A stretch of DNA of 64,000 nucleotides from Flammeovirgaceae bacterium UBA7330 (GTDB taxonomy: Bacteria > Bacteroidota > Bacteroidia > Cytophagales > Cyclobacteriaceae), in assembly GCA_002471275.1 (NCBI GenBank), contig DKPQ01000019.1:176654-240653 (forward strand), written 5' to 3'. The notes beneath the pieces were generated by a model. That model saw only the letters and a program-made list of their open reading frames with translations, was not told the DNA's origin and ran no database searches. The position numbers and the translations under genes were made by a program. Below are positions 27,226-34,920 of this stretch, in pieces. The number at the start of each line of letters is the position of its first letter. The stretch's first letter is position 1.

Positions 27226-27419
27226 TAGAAAAATACCTGATCGGCATATTGACCATCCCTGCTATCATGATTGGCTGGGTGGGTATACAACGACTTTGGA
27301 GCAAAGTCTTCACAGAGCATCCTCATGATGGCGATGTACTGGCAGGAAGATCGGACTGTGGCAGTTGTGGCTGTGCCACCCCATGTTCGGTTAAATCGAT
27401 TAAAAACAACAAAATTTAA
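27222..27419 (+). CDS. small Cys-rich membrane protein within the rnf operon (NqrM-like?)
   Basis: The 65-residue protein has one membrane helix (YLIGILTIPAIMIGWVGI), a short basic/His linker (WSKVFTEHPHDG) and a C-terminal cysteine motif, DCGSCGCATPC, with four Cys, followed by a lysine-rich end. It overlaps the rnfA stop by four bases (ATGA) and precedes the FNR gene by six, so it is a genuine operon member. The one-helix plus four-Cys layout resembles NqrM, which is needed for iron insertion into the NqrD/NqrE site of the related Na+-NQR pump, and FeoB-associated Cys-rich proteins. An iron-delivery role for the RnfA/RnfE centre is my inference. Confidence 0.75.
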   Translation: MIEKYLIGILTIPAIMIGWVGIQRLWSKVFTEHPHDGDVLAGRSDCGSCGCATPCSVKSIKNNKI

Positions 27420-27424
27420 ATGTA

Positions 27425-28279
27425 ATGGCACATCTATCAGATTACGATACCGGGAAACAATATTTTGCCGTAGTCAAGAAAACCCGACGGCTAAGCCCTG
27501 AAGACAGTGATGAAGTGCGTGAAATCATACTGGAGGTCAAAGACCCTGCTTTTACCTGTGAGGTGGATCAGAGTTTTGGTGTCCTCGTGAGGACCACCGA
27601 TAACTTTGGGAATAACCTTCATCATCGCCTGTATAGCGTGGCAGATCTACCATCTAAGCATAGTGGTAAGACGCGGATAACCATGATGGTAAAGCGTTGC
27701 AATTTCTTAGATCCATTCAGTGGAGAACAAGAGGAAGGAATTGCTTCAAACTACCTGTGTGACCGAAAAGTAGGAGATGAGATCACCATCACCGGACCTT
27801 ACGAGTTGGCATTTAAAGTTCCGGAAGAGAAAGATGCGAATCTGATACTGATTGGTATGGGTACTGGCATCGCTCCATTCCGGGCATTTATCAAACACAT
27901 CTACAAAAATGTGAAGGATTTCCACGGTAGGATCCTGCTTTTCTACGGTGCTAAAAGTGGTTTGGAGTTGTTCTACCTAAACGACCAGGAAGACGATCTG
28001 ATCAACTATTATGACAAAGAGACCTTCAAGGCCGTGCATGCTTTCAGTCCCCGGCCGCTATGGAATGATCCAATCATACTTGACCAGGCCATCGAAGATC
28101 GAGCTGAAGAGATCGTGGAGATGCTTTCTTATCTAAATACTTATATCTATATCGCTGGATATGAGAAAGTCAAAGACAATTTAGAAAAGGCATTCTCCAA
28201 TATCATGGGAGAAGAAAAATGGAAGACGCGAAAGGCAGAATTGATTGCTGGAAAGAAATGGGCTGAAGTAATTTATTGA
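27425..28279 (+). CDS. plant-type ferredoxin-NADP+ reductase
   Basis: A 284-residue FAD enzyme transferring electrons between ferredoxin and NADP(H). The FAD signature is RLYSVADLP; the lysine/cysteine segment MMVKRCNFL, the family stretch EGIASNYLCDRKVGDEITIT, the pyridine-nucleotide loop GMGTGIAPFRAF, the YIAGYEKV segment and a C-terminal WAEVIY all match the chloroplast/cyanobacterial type rather than the short bacterial FPR type. The terminal Tyr that stacks on flavin is conserved. It lies between the Cys-rich gene and rnfB, an unusual place, and gives the operon a second exit for ferredoxin electrons besides Rnf. Confidence 0.9.
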   Translation: MAHLSDYDTGKQYFAVVKKTRRLSPEDSDEVREIILEVKDPAFTCEVDQSFGVLVRTTDNFGNNLHHRLYSVADLPSKHSGKTRITMMVKRCNFLDPFSGEQEEGIASNYLCDRKVGDEITITGPYELAFKVPEEKDANLILIGMGTGIAPFRAFIKHIYKNVKDFHGRILLFYGAKSGLELFYLNDQEDDLINYYDKETFKAVHAFSPRPLWNDPIILDQAIEDRAEEIVEMLSYLNTYIYIAGYEKVKDNLEKAFSNIMGEEKWKTRKAELIAGKKWAEVIY

Positions 28280-28280
28280 T

Positions 28281-29147
28281 ATGTCTGTCATCATTGCCAT
28301 ATTGGTTCTGGGAGGGCTCACGCTCTTATTGGCTGTCATGCTGGTGATCGCCAATAAGAAGCTCTATGTCTATGAAGACCCACGCATCGATGTGGTTGAA
28401 GGCATGCTGCCTCATGCCAATTGCGGTGCCTGTGGATACCCTGGTTGCAGGCCATTTGCTGAAGCATTGGTGGGAGGTAAAATCCTGCCTGGTAAATGTA
28501 CGGTAAGCTCCAGCGAAGGAGTGGAATCCATTGCAGAATACCTGGGTGTGGCATTAGGTGCTGAGGAGAAACAGGTGGCACGCCTGGCATGCGCCGGAGG
28601 AACCAATGTAGCTCGTAATAAAGCGAAATATAAGGGAATGGAGACCTGCCAGGCAGCTTCACTGGTGTCGGGAGGTGGAAAAGGTTGCTTCTGGGGATGC
28701 CTGGGATTCGGTGATTGCGAGGCTGTATGTGATTTCGATGCCATCCACATGGATGAACATGGGTTGCCGGTGGTAGATGAAGACAAATGCACTGCCTGTG
28801 GTGATTGTGTGGAAGTATGCCCCAAAGACCTGTTTTCCATTCAGCCTATCAATAACCGATTATGGGTAGCCTGCAAAAACCTGGAAGCAGGGGATGAGAT
28901 CCTGGAAGATTGCCAGGTGGCTTGCACAGCCTGTGGAAGATGTGCCATGGACGCGCCCGGTAACCTGATCACCATGGAAAACAACCTGCCGGTGATCCAC
29001 TATGGGGTCGATGAGCTCACCAGGGACCCAATTCAAAGATGTCCAACCGGCGCCATCGTCTGGCTGGACCAAAAGCTGGGAGCTATCAAGGGTAGAGAAA
29101 GTAAACCTGTGATACGGAAAAGTGAAAGAGAAATTGGTTTTTCTTAG
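28281..29147 (+). CDS. rnfB: Rnf electron transport complex subunit RnfB
   Basis: The ferredoxin-accepting subunit. One N-terminal membrane helix (IIAILVLGGLTLLLAVMLVI) is followed by the RnfB-specific cluster motif with Cys48, Cys51 and Cys56 in ANCGACGYPGC, and a cysteine-rich series of further [4Fe-4S] sites: GCFWGCLGFGDCEAVC, CTACGDCVEVCP, CTACGRCAMDAPG and a later RCPTGAI. The third of these lacks the last Cys of a canonical motif before its Pro (MDAPG). The start overlaps nothing but follows the FNR stop by one base. Here rnfB is separated from rnfA by two extra genes, unlike the usual CDGEAB order. Confidence 0.94.
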   Translation: MSVIIAILVLGGLTLLLAVMLVIANKKLYVYEDPRIDVVEGMLPHANCGACGYPGCRPFAEALVGGKILPGKCTVSSSEGVESIAEYLGVALGAEEKQVARLACAGGTNVARNKAKYKGMETCQAASLVSGGGKGCFWGCLGFGDCEAVCDFDAIHMDEHGLPVVDEDKCTACGDCVEVCPKDLFSIQPINNRLWVACKNLEAGDEILEDCQVACTACGRCAMDAPGNLITMENNLPVIHYGVDELTRDPIQRCPTGAIVWLDQKLGAIKGRESKPVIRKSEREIGFS

Positions 29148-29243
29148 ATAACCGATTGATACAACTCTCATTTTGTGATGACATTTATCACCCAAAAAAC
29201 CTCCGGGAAGCTGTTAATTAGCAGGAAAAGAAAGACATAAACA

Positions 29244-31133
29244 ATGAGTGATACCACTCAAACATTAGCTAAACCCACCTCATCCACAACTGGTGTGAAA
29301 GAAGCGATTGTGGAGATTGTCAGCGATTCTGGTGAGGGTGCACAAAAGTGCGGCCAGTCCCTGGGAAAAATCTCAGCCAGAATGGGCAATGGGGTTTGGA
29401 CCGTAGAAATCATACCTGCCGAAATACAACCGCCAGCCCGGTCCAGGGAAGGTGCTTCAGGAATCCGCGTCAGGATTGGTCAGGAGGAAATTACGAATAT
29501 GGGTGACCAGGCACATCTGGTCGTGGCCCTCAATGAGCAGGTCCTTTTTGGAAGGATTGAACAAAATGCTTACAAAGCAGGCACATATCTCCTCATAGAC
29601 AACAAGTGGGCAGAACATACCTCTCCCGACATTCGAAGGGGTTATCTGGATGCAATATTGAGATTCAAAAAGCTAGGTTATATCATCCATGAAATCCCTA
29701 TCGAAAAGGAATGTTTAAAGCTTGTGAGCGATGCCAGAAGAGGAAAAAACATGTGGGTGCTGGGTTTGCTGTGCTATATCTATGATCGTGATATGGATTT
29801 GGCTACCGAGCAGGTGAAGTCAATCTTTCAAAAGAAGACAGATGAAGTCATCCGCAAAAACCTGGACCTACTGAATGCGGGTTATCAGTGGGCAGAGCAA
29901 AATCTGGAGCTACATTTCCCAATCCCAGCCAGGCAGATAGATGAAGAGATTGTGGTGATGAATGGAAATGAAGCCATTAGCCTTGGGGTGATGGCAGCAG
30001 GAATGGAAGTTTGTTCTATGTATCCAATCACTCCGGCTACCTCGGCCACGCATGGCATGGCTGAGACCATACAGTCTGCCGGGGGGATTATTCACCAGGC
30101 GGAAGATGAAATTGCAGCCATTGGTTTTGCTATCGGGGCTTCCTATGCGGGTAAGACTGCCGTGACAATTACCTCTGGACCTGGTATAGCCTTAAAGACA
30201 GAGTTCATCGGGCTTGCCAGCATGGCGGAGATTCCTTTGGTGATCATTGATGTTCAGCGAGGTGGTCCTTCTACAGGACTCCCAACGAAGGTAGAGCAGG
30301 GCGACCTGCTAGCAGTCTTGTATGGTACTCCGGGAGATGCCCCTAAATTTATTTTGGCACCCTCTACCATCGAAGAATGCTTTCATTATGTGATCCTGGC
30401 CAGGAAGCTGGCAGAAGCCTTCAGGATCCCTGTCTTTGTTTTGTCTGATGCCAACCTGGCAACCGGGGTACAACCTTTTAAGCGACCGAAGATTAAGGAG
30501 GAATGGTTTGCTTCAGAACTGGATCAACATCCCTGGGATACAGATATCCGACCCTATGAATGGGATGAGGATACGGGAATTAGTAAACGTCCCATTCCCG
30601 GTCAAAAGGGAGGCGTATACACACTTACAGGACTGGCACATGATGAAGGAAGTCGGGTGGCTTACGATTCTTCTATCAACCAAAGGGCCATGGAAGCCCG
30701 AAGCAGAAAGCTGGCCACACTAAAGGACACATTAAAACCACCTAAAATCCATGGAGATCCATCCGGTGACCTGTTACTTGTAGGCTGGGGATCTACACGA
30801 GGAGCGATTGAAGAAGCTGTGAGTCGTGCCCGGGAAAAAGGTGCCTCAGTAAGCTGTGTACAACTGCATTTTCTCAATCCACTGGAGCCGGGATTAAAAG
30901 AGATCTTTCAACGATTCAAACAAGTGATGACTGTAGAGATCAATTATAGTGATACGCTTGGTCATCCGCACATCACTGAGGAAAATCGTCGGTATGCACA
31001 GCTGGCCTGGTACCTGAGAGCTCAGACCCTTGTTGACATTGACTGTTTCAGTCATGTATTTGGTCAACCGATGAGTCCATTCAGAATCCTCAAAATGTTA
31101 GAAGAAAAATTAGATAAGAAATTAATCGACTGA
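29244..31133 (+). CDS. korA: 2-oxoacid:ferredoxin oxidoreductase alpha subunit with fused gamma domain
   Basis: A 629-residue protein. The N-terminal third (about 20-190) is the gamma (CoA-oxidoreductase) domain: SDSGEGAQKCGQSLGKISAR replaces the usual glycine-rich GxGGxG loop with a degenerate form. The rest is the alpha subunit: NGNEAISLGVMAAGMEVCSM, YPITPATSATHGMAE, EIPLVIIDVQRGGPSTGLPT. The enzyme decarboxylates a 2-oxoacid (2-oxoglutarate or a branched-chain/pyruvate relative) and reduces ferredoxin. No delta/ferredoxin subunit is adjacent. A gap of 96 bases from rnfB suggests a possible internal promoter, and korB follows by three bases. Confidence 0.92.
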   Translation: MSDTTQTLAKPTSSTTGVKEAIVEIVSDSGEGAQKCGQSLGKISARMGNGVWTVEIIPAEIQPPARSREGASGIRVRIGQEEITNMGDQAHLVVALNEQVLFGRIEQNAYKAGTYLLIDNKWAEHTSPDIRRGYLDAILRFKKLGYIIHEIPIEKECLKLVSDARRGKNMWVLGLLCYIYDRDMDLATEQVKSIFQKKTDEVIRKNLDLLNAGYQWAEQNLELHFPIPARQIDEEIVVMNGNEAISLGVMAAGMEVCSMYPITPATSATHGMAETIQSAGGIIHQAEDEIAAIGFAIGASYAGKTAVTITSGPGIALKTEFIGLASMAEIPLVIIDVQRGGPSTGLPTKVEQGDLLAVLYGTPGDAPKFILAPSTIEECFHYVILARKLAEAFRIPVFVLSDANLATGVQPFKRPKIKEEWFASELDQHPWDTDIRPYEWDEDTGISKRPIPGQKGGVYTLTGLAHDEGSRVAYDSSINQRAMEARSRKLATLKDTLKPPKIHGDPSGDLLLVGWGSTRGAIEEAVSRAREKGASVSCVQLHFLNPLEPGLKEIFQRFKQVMTVEINYSDTLGHPHITEENRRYAQLAWYLRAQTLVDIDCFSHVFGQPMSPFRILKMLEEKLDKKLID

Positions 31134-31136
31134 GTT

Positions 31137-32096
31137 ATGATAGCTGTTAACCCGGATGCATGTGAGATGGTTATACCTGATGGAATATTCCGTCTGGAAG
31201 ACTATACCAGCAGTAAAGCCAGGTGGTGTTCTGGTTGTGGGGCTCATTCCATACTGAATGCCGTCAAACTGCTCTGTAAAGAAGAACAGCTACCACCCGA
31301 AAAGACCGTATTTGTTTCCGGGATTGGTTGTAGTGGCAGATTTCCGCACTACATGAAGACTTATGGCTTTCATGGATTACACGGACGCGCATTTCCGGTA
31401 GCCAGCGGGGTTAAATTTCGCAGGCCAGATCTGCATGTATTTGTGATCACCGGAGATGGTGATTGCTGCTCGATAGGTGCAGGCCACTGGGTACATGCCA
31501 TCCGCTACAACATGAAGATGGTGGCCTTGTTGTTCGATAATTCCATCTATGGATTAACAAAAAAGCAGACCTCACCGACAAGTCCGATGGGCACGATGAC
31601 CAATACCCATCCAACCGGGTCTGTATTGCCACCTATCAATCCCATACAGTCCACGTTAGGGCTACCCAACGTGTCGTTTGTTGCACAGACGGTAGACTGG
31701 AAGCCAGCACACCTGCAAGCCACGATTCAAAAAGCATATGAACATCCGGGACTGGCTTTTGTGCGGATCGTCCAGCGTTGTCCCGTCTTCATGCACGACA
31801 CTTATGAGCCCACAGTGAAAGATCCGGACGCCATTACAGTCCTGAATCATGAAAAAGGAATTAAACTCTCTGAGAAAGAGCTGATGAAGTTCAGACATGT
31901 AATAGAACATGATCCTGCAGACATTGTGAAAGCCAGAGAGGTGGCTGAATTGGTGAAGAAAACACTCCCGATCGGACTGTTTTACCAAAACAAAGAAGCA
32001 GTAAGGTACGATGAATATGGAGCCCACAACATGGGAATCTCCATCCCCGACAGAATGAAAGCAATTGATCATCTAATGGACCGGTATGCTGTCTGA
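31137..32096 (+). CDS. korB: 2-oxoacid:ferredoxin oxidoreductase beta subunit
   Basis: The TPP-binding subunit (319 residues). Cluster ligands are Cys31 and Cys34 in WCSGCGAH, Cys65 in GIGCSGR and a late Cys in QRCPVF. The thiamine motif is GDGD at 106-109 with the DNSIYGLTKKQTSPTS segment completing it. The substrate is not fixed by these motifs: 2-oxoglutarate is common for this alpha-gamma/beta form, but others are possible. The gene overlaps the downstream PFOR-like pseudoenzyme gene by 11 bases, tying that protein to this enzyme. Confidence 0.93.
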   Translation: MIAVNPDACEMVIPDGIFRLEDYTSSKARWCSGCGAHSILNAVKLLCKEEQLPPEKTVFVSGIGCSGRFPHYMKTYGFHGLHGRAFPVASGVKFRRPDLHVFVITGDGDCCSIGAGHWVHAIRYNMKMVALLFDNSIYGLTKKQTSPTSPMGTMTNTHPTGSVLPPINPIQSTLGLPNVSFVAQTVDWKPAHLQATIQKAYEHPGLAFVRIVQRCPVFMHDTYEPTVKDPDAITVLNHEKGIKLSEKELMKFRHVIEHDPADIVKAREVAELVKKTLPIGLFYQNKEAVRYDEYGAHNMGISIPDRMKAIDHLMDRYAV

Positions 32097-33801
32097 AGAA
32101 GTGCAAATAGAGAAAGAAGCTCAATCGCCTGTATTCACCATAAAGACAGGTACAGGTGAAGCTGGGTTGAGCCCCAGTCAATTTTGGGAGCAATTGCGAC
32201 ACTATTATCGTACAGCAAGTCTGCCCAAAGGTTACAAACATCAAAAGCTGGTGTCTGTTTTCCAATCTGTACTTGGCAAGGAAGTAGCTGGAAAGACTGC
32301 AATAGGCTCTCAATCGTTCTTTCAGATCCTTGATGAGGAAGTGGCAGAATACCAGACCCATATCAATGAATTGTTCAAACAGAAATCAAATGATCTCATC
32401 ACAGCTCTTCAAGAGCTCCTCCAGGTAAATGAGAGTCCACAGTCAATTGGAGAAGTTTATGATTTTGCAGCAGAAGTCATTGCCTTCGATAAGCTTTCCG
32501 GATTGATTCCGGAGACAGAAGGCAAGCAACTGACCAAATCCAGGAGTAAACGGCTAGTCAGCGTACTGGAAAAATTACAGCAGGGATTGAAGTACCTTGA
32601 AGGAGAAATGGCCACAGTGATATCAGCTGAAACGACTAAGGTGGATGCAAAGGTTTTGTCACATTGCCAGGTCATCAGTTCAAAAGACGATCTCTTTTCA
32701 GGAATCGAACAATCCATCCTCGAGCAGATAGCTCAGTTTATTGAGCTGATCAAAGCTTTCAGAGTTGCAACATTAGAAGTGGACAATACCTACAAAGAAG
32801 ATATCCATAATGATTATTTTGAACACTTCTCCTGGTACCAGCTGACATCGGAGGAAAGGCAATTGTTTCATCCATTCATTGTGGTAGCTGAGCATGAATA
32901 TGTCGTCAAGCGACTGGATGTGTATTCCAGGCTGCTATCCACAAACTGGCCGATTAATTTTTTTATACTCAACAGTCAGGTGACAAGCCCGGCTGATGAA
33001 AAGGTAAGCTGGGAAGATGCTGCTCACCGATATCGACAGGAGCTGTCCATGTTTACCATCGCTCACAGGAATGTATATACTTTCCAATCCACCCTGGTAA
33101 ATCGCGATGTCCTGCTTAAAGGGACCCGATCCTGTTTTCAGTCGACTGGTCCGGCGATGGTTCATATTCTGTATGATGAAAAGGATAAATTGATTAGTAA
33201 TGCCGGTACCGCCAGCAGGTATTTTCCAATCATCAATTACGATCCGGGAGCTGATCCTAAAGCAGGACCTCGACTTGGACTGGAAGGAAATGATCAGCCA
33301 ATAAAAGACTGGCCGGAGTATGAGTTGGTCATCGATGAAGGAATAGGGGATTCAACTTCTTTGCAGCTCCCATTTACTTATGCGGATTACAAAGCCCTGT
33401 TTCCAGCAAAGGTCAATGAGCTCTTGATCATTCCAACGGATTTTTACTCCGACCCACACCTGATTGCCTTGCATGAATATCTTGCCCTGGATACCGTTAA
33501 ACTGATAGGTAAGGTTCCATTCATTCTATTAACTGATAAAGATGGTAACCTTTTCAAAGCGGCTGTACCTAATGTATGGGTAGTCTCTTGCCAGGAAAGA
33601 TTGGATTTTTGGCAGTTTCTCCGTGAAATGGCTAGGGTAGAAGGTGAAATAAAGGAGGCAGAAGAACCAAAGGCTACTCCTGATAATAACCTGGTTGCTG
33701 CACTCAGGCAGAAGCATGAGCAAGAGATCCGTCTACTCAAGGATAATGCCGTTAAACAAGCTGCAGAAAAACTTCTGGGAGTCCTTCTTAGAGATAAGTA
33801 G
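32086..33801 (+). CDS. catalytically dead PFOR C-terminal-half paralogue (pseudoenzyme), last gene of the operon
   Basis: No standard domain is obvious, but blocks align in order with the PFOR at 18074-23002. FWEQ at 33-36 matches PFOR 733-736. KTAIGSQ at 70-76 matches the cluster motif CTACGSC at 785-791, with every Cys replaced. SWYQLTSEERQL matches NWHQFTDEEWKL. The GDG thiamine motif (1221-1223) corresponds to AEHEY near 268-272. FTIAHRNVYTFQ matches IAMAHRNTYVMQ, KDWPEYEL matches QDWPTYNL, and SCQERLDFW (Cys502) matches SCEERRDFW. The second ferredoxin motif is missing. It therefore keeps the fold of PFOR domains V-VI without cofactors. The ATG at 32086 lies inside korB (11-base overlap). 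A structural, regulatory or electron-channelling subunit is my inference. Confidence 0.8.
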   Translation: MLSEEVQIEKEAQSPVFTIKTGTGEAGLSPSQFWEQLRHYYRTASLPKGYKHQKLVSVFQSVLGKEVAGKTAIGSQSFFQILDEEVAEYQTHINELFKQKSNDLITALQELLQVNESPQSIGEVYDFAAEVIAFDKLSGLIPETEGKQLTKSRSKRLVSVLEKLQQGLKYLEGEMATVISAETTKVDAKVLSHCQVISSKDDLFSGIEQSILEQIAQFIELIKAFRVATLEVDNTYKEDIHNDYFEHFSWYQLTSEERQLFHPFIVVAEHEYVVKRLDVYSRLLSTNWPINFFILNSQVTSPADEKVSWEDAAHRYRQELSMFTIAHRNVYTFQSTLVNRDVLLKGTRSCFQSTGPAMVHILYDEKDKLISNAGTASRYFPIINYDPGADPKAGPRLGLEGNDQPIKDWPEYELVIDEGIGDSTSLQLPFTYADYKALFPAKVNELLIIPTDFYSDPHLIALHEYLALDTVKLIGKVPFILLTDKDGNLFKAAVPNVWVVSCQERLDFWQFLREMARVEGEIKEAEEPKATPDNNLVAALRQKHEQEIRLLKDNAVKQAAEKLLGVLLRDK

Positions 33802-33875
33802 GGTGTTTGATTTACTGAGATTTATTCATAATAGAAAATAGTTGTGTGTACGAGCACACCCAGGCTTATTAGTTG

Positions 33876-33891
33876 ATGTGTTCGAACACAT
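33876..33891. promoter_or_regulatory. perfect palindrome upstream of the PAP2 gene
   Basis: ATGTGTTCGAACACAT is a perfect 16-bp palindrome. A related imperfect one, GTGTGTACGAGCACAC, lies at 33844-33859, exactly 32 bases (about three helical turns) upstream. The pair sits between the operon end and the PAP2 promoter and could be a tandem operator; neither is followed by a T run. Confidence 0.5.
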
Positions 33892-33971
33892 AAATATACG
33901 GTATTCAGTGGATTGTTTTAATATCCAAATTCGAATAATATCCTGTTTATACCCAGTTACTTCCATTTATC

Positions 33972-33979
33972 TATTTTTG
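33972..33979 (+). promoter_or_regulatory. -7 promoter element of the PAP2 gene
   Basis: TATTTTTG fits TAnnTTTG and lies 24 bases before the GTG start at 34003, which it supports. Confidence 0.6.
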
Positions 33980-34002
33980 CCGATTCCAACAAGATTTTGA
34001 AT

Positions 34003-34779
34003 GTGAAAAAATTCATTGGAGTCCTTATTGTTTTTGTATCATTTCAATCGCAGGCACAGAAGGACTCATCCTATTACCACGTAAACATACCAATTGAAGG
34101 GGCGATTACAGCAGCCGGATTCGTTACGACGACCATCCTGTTTAAAAGACTTTTCAGAATCGCTTCAATGAGTGAGAATGATGTGCTTGCCCTGGATATC
34201 AATGATATCAACAGGTTTGACAGGCCTGTTGCCCGGTTTGATCCTGTGGGCTATGACACCAGTCAGAAACTTTCAGACCTGTCGATGAACCTTTCTACTG
34301 CACTGCCTTTTTTCCTGTTGATCGATAAGAAAGTGCGACAGGATTGGGGTGAGTATTTGGTCCTTTACCTGGAGTCGCAAATGATCAATACCTCGATTTA
34401 CCAGGCTGGTGCCTTCAGCTTTCGAAGACCTCGTCCGCTTACTTACAACAATGAAGTGGATATGGAAGTCCGAACAGGTGAACAACGCAGCAATTCCTTC
34501 TTCAGTGGGCATGTTTCCACAGCCGCCACTGCTACCTTTTTCATGACCAAAGTGTATACAGATTATCATGGAATTACAGGCTGGAATCGTATAGCATTCT
34601 ACGGAGCTGCTTCGGTGCCTCCGTTATTCGTAGGCTATCACCGGATGCATGCTGGCAAGCACTTCCGGACAGATGTGTTGCTTGGCTTCGTGATCGGTGC
34701 AGTGAATGGGATACTCATCCCACATCTGCATGACAGCATGCGGGGGAAGAAAAAGCAGAAGCCCAGGGTGGAGTTTTAG
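34003..34779 (+). CDS. exported PAP2-superfamily phosphatase
   Basis: GTG at 34003 gives MKKFIGVLIVFVSFQSQAQK, a standard signal peptide. The 258-residue protein has PAP2 phosphatase motifs in order: FRRPRPLTYN (KxxxxxxRP-like), then SNSFFSGHVSTA (PSGH-like) and GYHRMHAGKHFRTDVLLG (SRxxxxxHxxxD-like, with His and Asp present). Such membrane-associated or periplasmic enzymes dephosphorylate lipid phosphates or undecaprenyl pyrophosphate. Several hydrophobic segments suggest membrane association. It is separated from the redox operon by 200 bases with its own promoter. Confidence 0.85.
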   Translation: MKKFIGVLIVFVSFQSQAQKDSSYYHVNIPIEGAITAAGFVTTTILFKRLFRIASMSENDVLALDINDINRFDRPVARFDPVGYDTSQKLSDLSMNLSTALPFFLLIDKKVRQDWGEYLVLYLESQMINTSIYQAGAFSFRRPRPLTYNNEVDMEVRTGEQRSNSFFSGHVSTAATATFFMTKVYTDYHGITGWNRIAFYGAASVPPLFVGYHRMHAGKHFRTDVLLGFVIGAVNGILIPHLHDSMRGKKKQKPRVEF

Positions 34780-34789
34780 ATTATAAGTA

Positions 34790-34899
34790 GAATGACTGCT
34801 ACTTAAAGGGACAATTATTCTAAGAATCCCGAAATGAACTTCTTATAGCTGTTTTGAATTAAAATGAATAATTAGAGTCATCCCATGACTCTAATGGAA
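34790..34899 (+). repeat. hairpin-bounded intergenic repeat, copy A
   Basis: Contains TAAAGGGACAATT, then GAAATGAACTTCTTATAGCT, and ends in the hairpin AGAGTCATCCCATGACTCT. Copy B at 35441-35543 shares these blocks in the same order. Only half of the left hairpin (AATGACT) survives. The two copies flank the gene at 34921-35442. Confidence 0.7.
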
Positions 34900-34920
34900 T
34901 AACAAAAAGGTAAGATAAAA

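Noticed and set aside
29175..29191. GTGAT/ATCAC dyad between rnfB and korA as operator or terminator
   Set aside because: Only five base pairs with a seven-base centre and no T run; too weak to call.
32086..33801. A sequencing frameshift or pseudogene of PFOR
   Set aside because: The frame is intact for 571 codons, overlaps korB tightly, and conserved blocks are spread over its whole length with systematic loss of cofactor residues; this fits a maintained pseudoenzyme better than decay.
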